A DNA stretch of 64,000 nt from Nannobrachium achirus (taxonomy: Eukaryota > Chordata > Actinopteri > Myctophiformes > Myctophidae): NCBI GenBank assembly GCA_963921795.1, contig OY997640.1:56900671-56964670 (forward strand). Reading direction: 5' to 3'. Shown here piece after piece: positions 37,601 to 49,800 of the stretch (within the stretch, counting starts at the first letter, position 1; each line of letters begins with the position of its first letter). Below the pieces are notes generated by a model. The model was not told the origin of the DNA. It made no database searches and was given only the letters and a program-made list of their open reading frames with translations. The translations under genes were made by a program, and so were the position numbers.

Positions 37601-39658
37601 AAGTTAAAAGCTTTTTTATTTAATTGGTTTATAACACGATGAATAATAAAAAAGGCAGTGGTAACTCAACCTGGACAAACTGTTTTTAACAATGTCTCCA
37701 GGCCATTGCAGAGTTAACCAGTGAACTTAAGAGCTTTATCCTGATCCTTGGGCCAATGTCTGGCCAAAAGCGGAATGTGCCATATAACCGGAATTTTCAA
37801 TGTTCTCTTTGTTACTTTGTTGACAAAAAGAAACAAAAAAGACTTTGATCCTAAGATGCTATCCTTTATAAGATTGTATGGTCCCTTCCAACTATACAAC
37901 AGAAAAACCACAACGCGCCCTGGAATAGTGTACCGTAATAAAAACTAAAAGCAAAAGTGTAACAACTGACTTGCCCACATAGAGGCAGAATCAAAGTAAA
38001 GCAACAGTTGCAGCAGCAACGACAGGCATGTGAGCATCTTGTCATCTAAAGACAAATCAACGGACTGACTGCATCTGGTTGGTCTCTCACCTCTCGTCCC
38101 TGCTGAGGGCCAGTGAGCCGGCCAGTAGTCCCTCAGAGTCATCCAGCCTGTAGGAGGAGTCGGGGAGGCCACTGCGTCTCTGGTGTTCAGCCATCAGGGA
38201 CTCCAGGTGCTTCCTGCGCTGACGTAACTCCTCCCGCAGGATCTGGTGGCGACGCATCTCAGACCACAACTGCTGGGAACCCACAGGACATTAAACAAAA
38301 ATGAACATCTTTGAACAGGGTGTTTGTCACTGAGCTCTAACAGTTCAGAAGTAGGGTTGCAACGGTATGAGATTTCTAACACCGAAAACCGTGTCAACGC
38401 CGCGGTTATCGGTAACACCGTTTCAACCACCATTGCGTGTCTTGTCGTCTTGTGAGCACTCAGTAGCAGCCAATGCTACCTCAAGCTACAACAACAACAA
38501 CAACCATCCGACCATATAAAACATTCGGCTTTGTAACAAAGCAACAACACTGTTAGGTCCCTCTTACATCTAAAAACTTTGAAAAGATTTCTCAGTCGTA
38601 ATAAAGTCGAGGCGCGCTCCGTTAAATGTGAGGTAGTGCTCCCGGCCTCCCGCGATTGAGAACCGAATCCCATCATTCATTTAAAATAGCTGTTCAAAAG
38701 AGTGGAATCGTTGGAGAACGTCACATCTCTACTGCGCTCCTCGGGGCAGAGAAGAGCAGCGGCTGCGTTTTCTTTTTATTTAACGGTGTTATCGGTGCGC
38801 AAGTAAAGTACTCTGTGTTGTGCTCCACACCGGTAACACTGAGTATCGCTGCAACCCTATTCAGAAGTACAAAAATACAAAGATCCAAGTAGAGATCCTA
38901 CTTGTGTGTTAAGTTCTCTCTTTTAAGAGCATAACTCATTTGTTTGTTGCACAGGGAAGCTGGATCACCTCGTTGTCAGTGACTGAAGTGTTGGCAGCCT
39001 CTGCAGCGGTGGCTTTGAGCACAGCAGAATTGGGTTTCTGTCCAGAGGAGGGGCAGAAGGCCTGTGGAGCAGCAGGTGTGGAGGCGGCTCCTGGGAGCTT
39101 CCTCAGCAGGCCAGGCTGACTCATGGTGCTCGACATGGAGGACTGGGAACCAGAGACACACACACAGTTGGACAACAGAGCGTTAAGTAGCTAAGGCCAA
39201 GGAAATAAACAGACTACAGCCAATGTTGTATACTGTACATACTAGTCCATAGTATACTGCAGTGGTTCTCAGATTATTAACTTAATGTACAACATTGTTT
39301 TCTCAATCAACTGTAAACAAACCAACATACAGTTTAAGTTTATAGAGGGTATCTGCACATTTCTAAAGTGACTTTTTAATACCTCTAAAATGACAAATTA
39401 TACATTGGCCAAATTGGCAAATATTAGAGGCAGAAATAGTGAAAATAGCAGATCTACATGCTCATGCGTTGTGACCATGTAGATCTGCTATTTTCACAAT
39501 AGAACCGTGTCATACAAAATGTAATGCCTCAACTCTTAGTGCTCGTCAGGGTGGGGGGGGGTCCCCAGTTAAAATATGATTATTTTGGGTGTCGCGGCCT
39601 GAAAAGGTTGAGAACCACTGGTATACTGCACATTTAAATAAGTGTATGTAGACTTCTA

Positions 39659-39706
<48 letters not shown>

Positions 39707-42700
39707 ACCTGGAGGTCTGGGCAGGCCCAGTGCAGGTCCTGAATCTTTCCCTGGATCTCCATCAGTCTGTGGCGGTCCTCGTGAAGCTGCTTCAGCTCCT
39801 GCTGCTGCTGGCGCAGCTTCTCCTCGTACAGCTTCTCCCTGAAAGCCCCACAACACATTTCTATGGAAAGAGCATAGGTTGAGAGATGCCATCTAATCAA
39901 ACAGTCAAGTGAACCGAACAGACTACCTGGCCTTGTCAGACAGAGTTAGGCGTCTGGGAGTGTCTCCGTCCCTAGGCCCGCCCCCTACAGCTCCTCTGGT
40001 GTTATTGGGCTGCTGGTGGTGATGAGCCTCGTCCTCGTTGGCTGTGGTGCCGTCCGTGTCATCGCTCTGGTGGGGGGAGCAGAGTGTGTTGTCCTTTTAG
40101 CTAAAGAGCTATATTTTTCGTGCATGCCTTACTCCTTTATACATAAACTTCTTTGCCTTTACAAAATAGTAAACAATTGCAAAAGAGTTTAGGGATAAGG
40201 GGTAAGGCATGGAAGAAAATAGAGCTCTAAATGTCTTACTGCACCTCTCTGCACATTACATTTATGACTAACAGTATTCAGAATATTCAAACCCAGAGTT
40301 GGCGTGAGGCAGGGGGCACGGCAGCAGACCGCATAGAACTGTTCCCAAACCTTTTAGCTCAAGATTCAAAAGAGAGTTGCCCGGAACCCAAACTAGTGAA
40401 AATATCAGATTTACATGCTCACAAGGCGTCACTTTGTGCCACGATCTGAGCTTGTAGATCTGCAATTTTAACTACTTCTTAAACTTTCTTTTAACACATC
40501 GGCTGCCCAAAAGGTGGCGCCAGAGCCCCAGCTAAGTGCCCAAAGCCACCTCCATAGAAGAAGGCCCTGTTGCGTCAATGCATGCGTCATGACGTCACTT
40601 GGTCACATGAGCGCAGACAGGATGTTATTGTGTAACTTACTGTATGGGCCAGTGTTGATCATAGCTGTTAATTGCCGATCAAAATTTGGACAGTATTGGA
40701 CAGTATCTCTGTAGCCATTAAACGAAACGGGTTTCTTACATTGATGCCCCTACATCATGCAAGCACCAGTTAAAGTTACTTTCCATCCCTCATATACTGT
40801 GTGCACCCCATAACCCACACACTGCACATCATTTTGGAGCTCATATCTTTGAACGGGTAAGGGCTAGTAAAACAAACATCAGAGATAAAGGGCGTTAAAG
40901 ATGGGGAAATGCATTGGAGTATACGGAGAAAAACGGCCGTGCGATGCTCTCAGCGTCGACTCGAAGCGACTAGCGGCTAATGGGCTACATCCAGGCGCAG
41001 CCCCAACGTAACGGTGAGATTTAAAGTTAATACTGTAAATACAGTAAACACGTCAACGCGTCGACTCGTGGGCCTCCAGAGACATCAAAGAGATTGGCGT
41101 GTAGACACCTCGTGGGCACCCGCTGAGTTAATGTGGAAATTAGATTAACATTTTTCTTAAATACTTTTGAAAATGTGTTTGAAGAATTGTTTTCGATTGA
41201 TGAGAAGTTGTGATAAATTTTGTTTAAACCTTTTTTTTTATCTTTATGAAATAACATAACCCCACTGTTTGAGAAGCCACAGGCACCGCCTTCCAGTCTG
41301 TCTCACCTGCACCATGGCCACCAGCTCCTGCAGCTGACGGAGCTTCTGCTTGGCCGTGTGCAGACGATGGACCTTGTGGGCGAAGGCCGCGTCGTCTCCC
41401 AGGCTGCTCCTGCGGCTGGACCCCGAGCCCTCGCTGTCCCTGCCCGCCGCCCGGCCCCCCTCCTCGTTCTCCAGGACGTCCTCGTCCTCCTCGTCCTCGT
41501 TGTCATCCTTGGCCTGGTTGTAGGGGCTGTCCCGGTTGTACTGGCACTCTGGGTGAGGTAAGGCAGCCACGGAGGAAATGTTAGGAAGTATGGGGGGGTT
41601 GGTTAAAACAGGAACCCCAGCCATACCTATAGGCCATATTCACAAGACAGCCATCTTGCCTTTAAGTTAATGAAATGCCAACCACGTTTTCAAAGCAAAA
41701 TGCCAACATGGCCGGTGTGTGAATTTGGTCTATTCTGGGGGGCAAAGCTACAAGCTCAAAACGCGCAGAAATTCAGCGCGTTTTAACTAACTTGTAGATC
41801 GGCTATTTTTGGATGATTCGAGTCTGTTTCTCTAATACTACTATAGAGGGTTTAACATTAAAACCTGGAAAGCATCTGTGTCATTTTAGATTTATGCTAT
41901 TTTTGGCTATTCAAAAATAGCAGATATACAAGCTCGTCACTTTTACATCTGCTATTTTTTTATTTTTTTTTGTTGGCTTTTATGCCTTTATTGATAGTAT
42001 ACAGTAGACTGACAGGAAATGGGGAGAGAGAGAGATGGGGAGTGACATGCGGCAAAGGTTGTCCGGATCGGGAATCGAACCGGCGACGCCGCGGCAACCA
42101 TGCCTATGTGGCGATGCCCATGTGGTATGCGCCCTGACCAGTAGGCCACCGGACGCCCCACATCTGCTATTTTTGAACATGTTTTAAAAATCTGGAAAGA
42201 TCGTGAGAACTACTGATTCAACAGAAGGTATTTGTAGAATCGGCCTAGGGTTAGGGTTAGGGTGTATGTGACTGTGTGTACCTATGGCTGAGGGGATGTT
42301 GAGACTGCGGAGGTTGGCAGCAGATCGGTTGTTGATTTCACACTCGGTGTTCAGTCTGCCGTCTCGGTTATTGGCTCCTCTGCCTCCGGACGCCCTGCTA
42401 TTGGTCAGACCATTGGTCAGACTGTTCAGGTCGGTCCAGTTCCCACTGTGCTGTGAATTTCTGAACACAAATAGTGGGATTTTAGAAAACACTTCTCAGT
42501 GGATTTAATGAAATGTGCGAAAATACAAATAAATACAAATATAACAGTGAGTTTCTGGTAAAACACTGTTCACCCAGTTAATATGTTTGTCCCTTTATGG
42601 GAAAACAGCTGCGAGGAATGACATGAAACTTTATGGAAAGGTGACAAAGGTCTCAAGATGTCAAGTTCGGAGATCACAGAAAAGCTAAAAATAAACTTTC

Positions 42701-45700
42701 AGTAATCAATAGACCAATTTACTTACAACCAGGCTAACTTCAACAACAACAAAATGTTATAATCCCATCCGTTGCTGTCCATAGGGTTCAAAGATTTAGG
42801 CAACAAATAAGGAGTCACTTATGGTATTTCATGTGACAAGAGGACCTTTGAATTTGATCGACCTTGTAAAGGTCAAATTCAACGTCATTTGCCTCACTCC
42901 AAAGTCACTCCTTTTGATTCGGGTGGATCAGATGTATGTTTCATGTGACATACATTTTATTTCAGGATCAATAAAGAATGTTTCATGTGACATACGTTTT
43001 ATTACACAATCAACAAAGCTATCAATCAATTGGGGTTTGTTGTGCCTGACACCACTTGTAGTCACACCAACCTGATGTTGGTGATGGGCGGTCGGTTCTC
43101 CTGCTCAGAGTCAAACATGGCCTCAAACATGGATCCATCCTCTGTCTCCTGTTCCTCCTCGTCGTCTTCATCATCCTCCTTGATGTTCTCATTGACGGTG
43201 TCCACCATCATGTCGGAGGTCTGCTCGTAGTACTGCACCAACTCCCTCAGCTCGTTGAGACGCTTGTGCACCTCCTTCAACTTCCTAGAGAGGGGGAGGG
43301 AGGGAGGTGGAGAGAGGGAGGGAGGGAGAGAGAGAGAGATAGAGTGAGAGAGGATTTAGAAAATAACTGATTGCTTTCCTACTGAATGTTCTCCAAGTGT
43401 TTGAATTTCCCGTTGACTATTTCAATATACAGTAATGCAAGAAAAACACAAAGCTGAATGCACTGCCCATTTTAAATAAAGAAAAACTATTGCATATAAA
43501 CAAACACCATGGGTCATAAAGACTGAAATTAATCTGCCTGAGTCCATACAATCCGTTCAGATAGCGGAGTGTTCTGTGCATGTTACCTGAGTTTGTCTGT
43601 GGGGTTGGAGGGGTCTTGGTGGGAGAGGGAGGGCTGGAAGGAGGTGGAGACTGTGACTCCATCAGAGCAGATGGTGGAGGGGCGGTCCGATGATGCTCCC
43701 ATACTGAGGCTGCGCTGGACGGAGACGCCACGGCCTGAGGGAAGGACCACAACAAACACATTCATTCACTGCTGATGAGAAAGTCTGCGTGTGCGTTTAT
43801 AACCAGTTCCATGGATATCTACAGCCTGCAAATCAAATAACACACATCATCTTTAATAGTATCCCTTACATGAGTTGTTATTGAGCGTTTGGTCTCTGAG
43901 GGAGTGCAGCTCCTGCAGGATCTTATCCATGGTATGTTTCTTGTCTTGCAGCTCTTGCAGCTTGGTTTTTTTGGCGCTGGCAGCGGCTGAGTCTCCAGAA
44001 GCGGCGGCCAGGCCAGGCCCCAATCTGGCTAGGCCAACGTGGGGCCCAGAGGCAGAGTGGAGGAGGGGTCTGTGTGGAGGGGGCCCAGACGGCTGCGGGG
44101 GCCTGGACCGGCACACTTCTCTGGAGAGAGACAGGCTCTCTGCCTGCCGACGGTTGTCTGGGACTGGGACTGCCTTAGTCTGTTGTGAACGAGAATAATT
44201 GCTTAACCTTAGGGGAGAACTTGATTTGGTCTTTTGTTAACTCAAGAGCACTTAGGTAGTCTGTTGACATTATAGTACATAGACTGGATACTGATGCACA
44301 ACAAAGGAAAACAATGGCCATTTATATTTGAACTTGTTGCCTAGCATTTGTGTTGCGATGAATGTTGTCAGAGACAATCTGAGCTCAGAAGAATTGTTCA
44401 GGGCAGTATGTTGACATAGATGCCAGGACACGATATTAACCCATTTAGGCCTAGAATTGTTGAATACTGTAACCAGTGAAAAATAGCAGATATACAAGCT
44501 CACAGCTGCGAGCTTGTAGATCTGCTATTTTTGAAAAAGAAATGTGTGTACCTGAGAGTCATGTAGCTGGTTGTGGAACCTCTGGATGAGGTCGTTGAGC
44601 TCGTCGTTGAGCTCAGAGGTGATGCTCACACCAGACACACTTCCTGTGGTCTCCGTAACAACTGGTACAACAACACAGACAGAACGCAGCTGAACTTTAG
44701 GCACAGGTGGTGTTCATGTGGCATCAATTAAAGGGCCGGATAGTTAGCCTAACGTTCTTTGTGAGGAGGTCATGTGAAAACCTGATGTAACTTCTCAATA
44801 TGTTCTGTGCAGCTCGCTCATTCTGTGTGTCAACCACTAGCAGATGATGAAGTGTATGCGTGTGTGCGTGTGTCTGTCCAAATTAATTATTTACAAACAT
44901 AATGGATCTGGACTCCATGTAGGCAGATATCAACTGACTGAAATGGGTAGCCGATGTGGACACCCTTGTGTGTGGACCTTTGTGTCCCCCTCCCTCTCAC
45001 CGGTGTCATCCAGGACGGCGAGAGCCTGCTCTGCACCTTGCTGCATGGCTAGCAGAGCGGCCTGCCGGCCCTGCAGGGCCCTCAGTTGCTCCTGCTGCTC
45101 CAGCATCTTCTTCAGCAGCTCGTGCTGCCTGCGCAGGTTCTCCAACTCCTCCTTCTGATCCCCGCGGCCCACCCCGGCACCTCCTCCACCCTACAAGGAG
45201 CCAGAGAGGAAGGGTAAAGAGGGACGGTGGGAAGGTACACATACAGTGCAGGCATTAAAAGTATGAAGGGAGGGACAGAGATACACAGATAAAGTTCTTG
45301 TTTACTGAAAGCACAGTCAGCTCTTCCATACAGGCACTCAGCAGTTTAGGCTGAACAAGTCAGGTGTCAGGGACAGAAACAGCAAAGTTCCAAACGTGTA
45401 GTTATTTCATTTTCTTCATGCCTTTATTGATATGACAGTAGACTAACAGGAACGGGGGGAGAGATGTGGAGTGACACACAGCAAAGGTTGATCGGATCGG
45501 GAATCGAACCGGCGACGTCGCCAGGCATCCATGCCTATGTGGTAATGCCTAAGTGGTATGCGCCCGGACCAGTAGGCGCCCCAGTAATTTCATTTTCAAT
45601 TTCACACCCTTACATTTTGAGTGGTTGTCTAGAAAGGTGACACATGACGTGCAGAGCTTACCCCCTCAAGATCATAAAACAATACAGAATAAGCTGCAGA

Positions 45701-46724
45701 AAAGCAAGCAGTAAGCTTTGCAGCCGGCGATTCACATAAAAACGTGTATCCCAACAGTAAACAGAGGGAGTACCCACCGTGGCGTTGGAGGTGTCTGAGG
45801 AGCGGACCTCGATGTTGAGAGAGGTGCTGTCTGCCAGCGAGCCAGAGCCCACTGCAGAGTCCAGGGTGCCCACGTCGTCTTCCTCGTTCTCTCTAGCCTG
45901 GGGAGGTCAGAGACAGGGTCAGCCACAAACTTAAACACAACGCAACGGAGGATACAATAAAAAAAGAAAACATCAGAGATTAATACTGGCACATGCGTGT
46001 GTGTGTATCATCATGGGAATACAAACTGAGTGCAGGTACTCGATCCATTATCTACATTGTGACTGATAAAGTGAATTTCGTGTAAGAATTAGACGTGTGT
46101 ATAAGACATGGGCCTCTGCCTTCAGCTGGAGAAATGAAACAAAGCTACTCCTCTGCGAGAAAAGAGCATGGCGCTTTGTCCTAGTTTTTCCATCAGACAG
46201 AACATGACACTCGGCTGCTAAAGTATGTCAGGCCAAAGAGAAAGACGGTCATTAAAAATACATGAACAGGGAGCAGCATCTAAAAACAAAAAGGTTCTAC
46301 ATCGAGGCTAAACGCTTCAAACATCACCTCAATGTCAAATAATGTATACTACAGTATATATAATTTATATCCAATGTCTCGGCGCACAGAATGTAAAACT
46401 GACATATCTTAGCAGAGGGGAGGCAGACACAGCAATAGACGAAGAGAAACAGACATTGAGACCGACCAGCATTTTCTGCAGGAAGCGTAGATAGGACTTC
46501 TCCTGCTCTTTGAGATGCTCGATGAGGCGGGAGAGACGTTCCACGTTGGCCGGCACATCGTTCTTCTCCAGCAGGTCATCCCTCATGGAGCTGGCCTTCC
46601 CAATGTACTCCCTGATCTGAACCAGCTTGCTGACCACCTGATACCGCAACAATAGACAGTGTGAGGGAAGCGAGGGGAGGGTGTGAGGGAGACAGGTGAG
46701 CACCAGGTGTGTGCGTGCGTGTGT

Positions 46725-46805
<81 letters not shown>

Positions 46806-49800
46806 CGTGCGTGCGTGCGAGTGAGAGAGAGAGACAGAGAGAAGCGAGAGGAGAAATGAAGACTCTTGTTCAGCCCAGTCTGAACAAGGGCAAAGAGTGG
46901 AGGAGGAGAGGAGTAGTTGGGCACCAGGGGTGGCATATTTAGAAATTGCCCTAAATACAGGCAGGCAGGCTGGCTGGCTGGCTGGCTACTGCAGTAGCAG
47001 CATTGTGGCTCTCTCACAGTTCATCTCTGCTCTAGTTTCTCCAGTGAAGGCTTATAAGACATGGTTTTCACAATATATGTGTTTCACTATTTCTTTCCTA
47101 GCTAGATGAACTTAAAACTATGTATGAAAAGAAAACACCAAAGAAATCTAAATCAACTACCGGTAAGTGTTTTGTTTTGGGGTGTTTTGTCCCTAAAACA
47201 AAGTAAATTTATTTCAGGATGTTTCACATGTTCTTGCACGGGATCTTATTCACATACGCAAATATGTATGTCACTGACATTTAAAAAGGCTGGTTCATTT
47301 TGCTCAGGCTAGAGTCTAACATTTAAATACCTAATTAAACTTACAAGAAAGATTTTCGTTTTAAATGAAATACCTAAAATTATAAAACATGACACCTGGA
47401 AGATGAAATGCTTCCCAACTAAGCAATCAAATAATATTCCCATAACAACAACTGCATAAATTAATCTACCTGCTGGGCCAATAAGAGCAGTGAACACATA
47501 AGTAAATAGGAATCTGTTTCTGATCCAATCAAGCATTCAGTGTGGAATAAATATTACATGTACTGTATACGCTGAATATGAATGGATAATATGAATGAGC
47601 AAATCCAATGAACTTTGATGTGATTAATTAAAATCGAGCACATCAAGCACAAGCAGAGTCAATGAACAAATACATTATTTGATTAAAGACCCTGTTTTTG
47701 TGTGTGTTTACAGAGGCTTTGGACCAGGACTGAACCTTGTCCCTTCACTTGTTTTATTCACAGTGTGTGCCTTGAGAACAAGACCCCATTGTCTTACTTT
47801 ACCAGGGACTCACAAATAAGCCAGTGGGTGACCGGTCATGAGACCAGTCCAGAACAAGGACAGGTTTGAAACCTAACTCCGGTAGAAACCTCCATGTTAC
47901 CTGGCTGCTGTCGACGTTCGGCTCTTCTCTTCCAAAGTGTGCCAGTGGCCCTCTCACTGATAAGCCGCGTCCTAGGCCGGGAGAGTCCTTGCTGGGAAGG
48001 ACTGGTGTTAGTGTTAATGTGTCCCTGTGCCCCAGGCTCTGCTTCTTGGCTTCCTTGTAGATAGCTGGGGTGGCCGGGGCAGAGGAGGAAGGGGGGAGCG
48101 AGTCCTTGCTTTTGTTGGTGTTGACGTGCAGCGGGAGGAAGTTGAAGGGTTTCTTGTTCTCGCCGCCCAGCTGCCGCTGGTTGTTGGCAGCCGTGGCGCG
48201 GCCCTGCGAGTCACTGCCGATGCTCCTCTGAGGCAGCAGGGAGACAGGAGGCAGATGGATGCTTATTAACTCAGCAGAATAAGTTAAACAAAAGCACTCG
48301 TGATTTGGGGAAACATTACAAGATTGTACTTCTGGTATGTCAAAGTTTTAAAAATCCTAAATATCTATATTTTTTTCAAAGGTTTCAATATAAAAAAATC
48401 AAAATAAATCAAGATGTGCTGAATATTAGGAGCAGTGAGTGCCATTAGTACAGCGCTTCATGGAGCAGTAAGAGTTTAAGTGTCTTGCTCAGGGACACTT
48501 CGACACATGGACCAGGGCTAGGGCACAAACCTTCTGTATCCTAGACAGCCCCTCAAGTCTCTTCCCACTCAGCTATAGCCGCCACTAATAGTCATGAGCT
48601 CGGGAGATGATACTGTAACAAATAATGTTTGTTTTTATCTTTTATATTTTATTGGGATGTATGATGTCAGGACAGGGATGATATGACACTTCCCAATGTT
48701 CTTGAAAACCATTGCTAAATCGTCACTGCAGTTAACGAGGAAAAGGGCACTAAAATAAAATAGGGTTAGCTAGCCCGGGGGTTCTGGGCTCTATTTTCGT
48801 CCATGCCTTACCCCTTATCCCTAAACTCTTTTGCCATTTTTACTGTTTTGAAAAACATTTTTTCTATTCCAAATATTTCTACGAGCTCACAACGTGCCGA
48901 TGTAGATCAGCTATTAGAAGTATTTTAAAATGTTTTTCAAAATAGGAAAAAAGGTTTAGGGCTTCCAACGTAAAAAAGACCGTAAACGGTCTTATTTGGG
49001 ATGTTCCTTTTAGGCAGGGTGTTTAACTGTGCTTGTACTGTACTACATTCCAATTGTATTGACTATACTTGTACTGTTCTTCATTTTCGTCTAAAAAAAT
49101 AATCAATCAATCAATCACAAGGGGATAAGGGGTAAGGCATGGACCAAAATACTGTATGGCTCACTGTCTAGCTCGCACCAAGTGGTTTCGGTTTTAATTC
49201 TCATCCACACACACACAATACTGATTGATAGGGAAGCATTATAGCAGCATTATAGCAGTGTGCAAGCCTTACCGAAGGCCATAAAGGAGTGTGGATCACT
49301 AGCATCCTTTAAAATTGCCCTGAAAAACCACTTACAGGCAGCAGCCGTTCGCAACTGGTAAAAAAAACGAACCTAGCCCAACCCTACCCTCCCCTGCCCC
49401 TTCTTTGTATATACTTACTTACTTACTGTTTAGACTCTTTTTTTTGTTCTCTCATTTTTCTTTTCTTTACATATCTACTGCATAGTACTGTGTTCTATTC
49501 GTCTGTCATTCAATGTTATATGAGATACTTAAATGGTTTCCTGTGGAAATAAGCTTAGTCTTTTCATGGATCTCCTTTTAGTAGACCTTGTACCAGTGAA
49601 CTGTACCGTCATGAAACTGTACCTTTTCCTATGCAAACTTCTAATAAAGTCTTCAATCAATCAATCAATCAATGCAGACTTTCTTTCTTTTAGTAGTCTT
49701 TCCTCTGTTCAGCACCTGAACCATTGTATGGATGACTGTGCATGTTCTATTTCTTCTGATCAATTCAGGCCAGGGTTCTGCCATGATGACATGAGACTGT

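Noticed and set aside
42050..42160. tRNA gene-like B box GGTTCGATTCC on the minus strand (also near 45503)
   Set aside because: Both sit inside SINEs with A-rich 3' ends and target duplications. No full cloverleaf can be drawn, so they are tRNA-derived repeats.
42247..42263. Interstitial telomere repeat (TTAGGG)
   Set aside because: Only about two and a half units; can arise by chance or as part of a hAT end (tagggtt).
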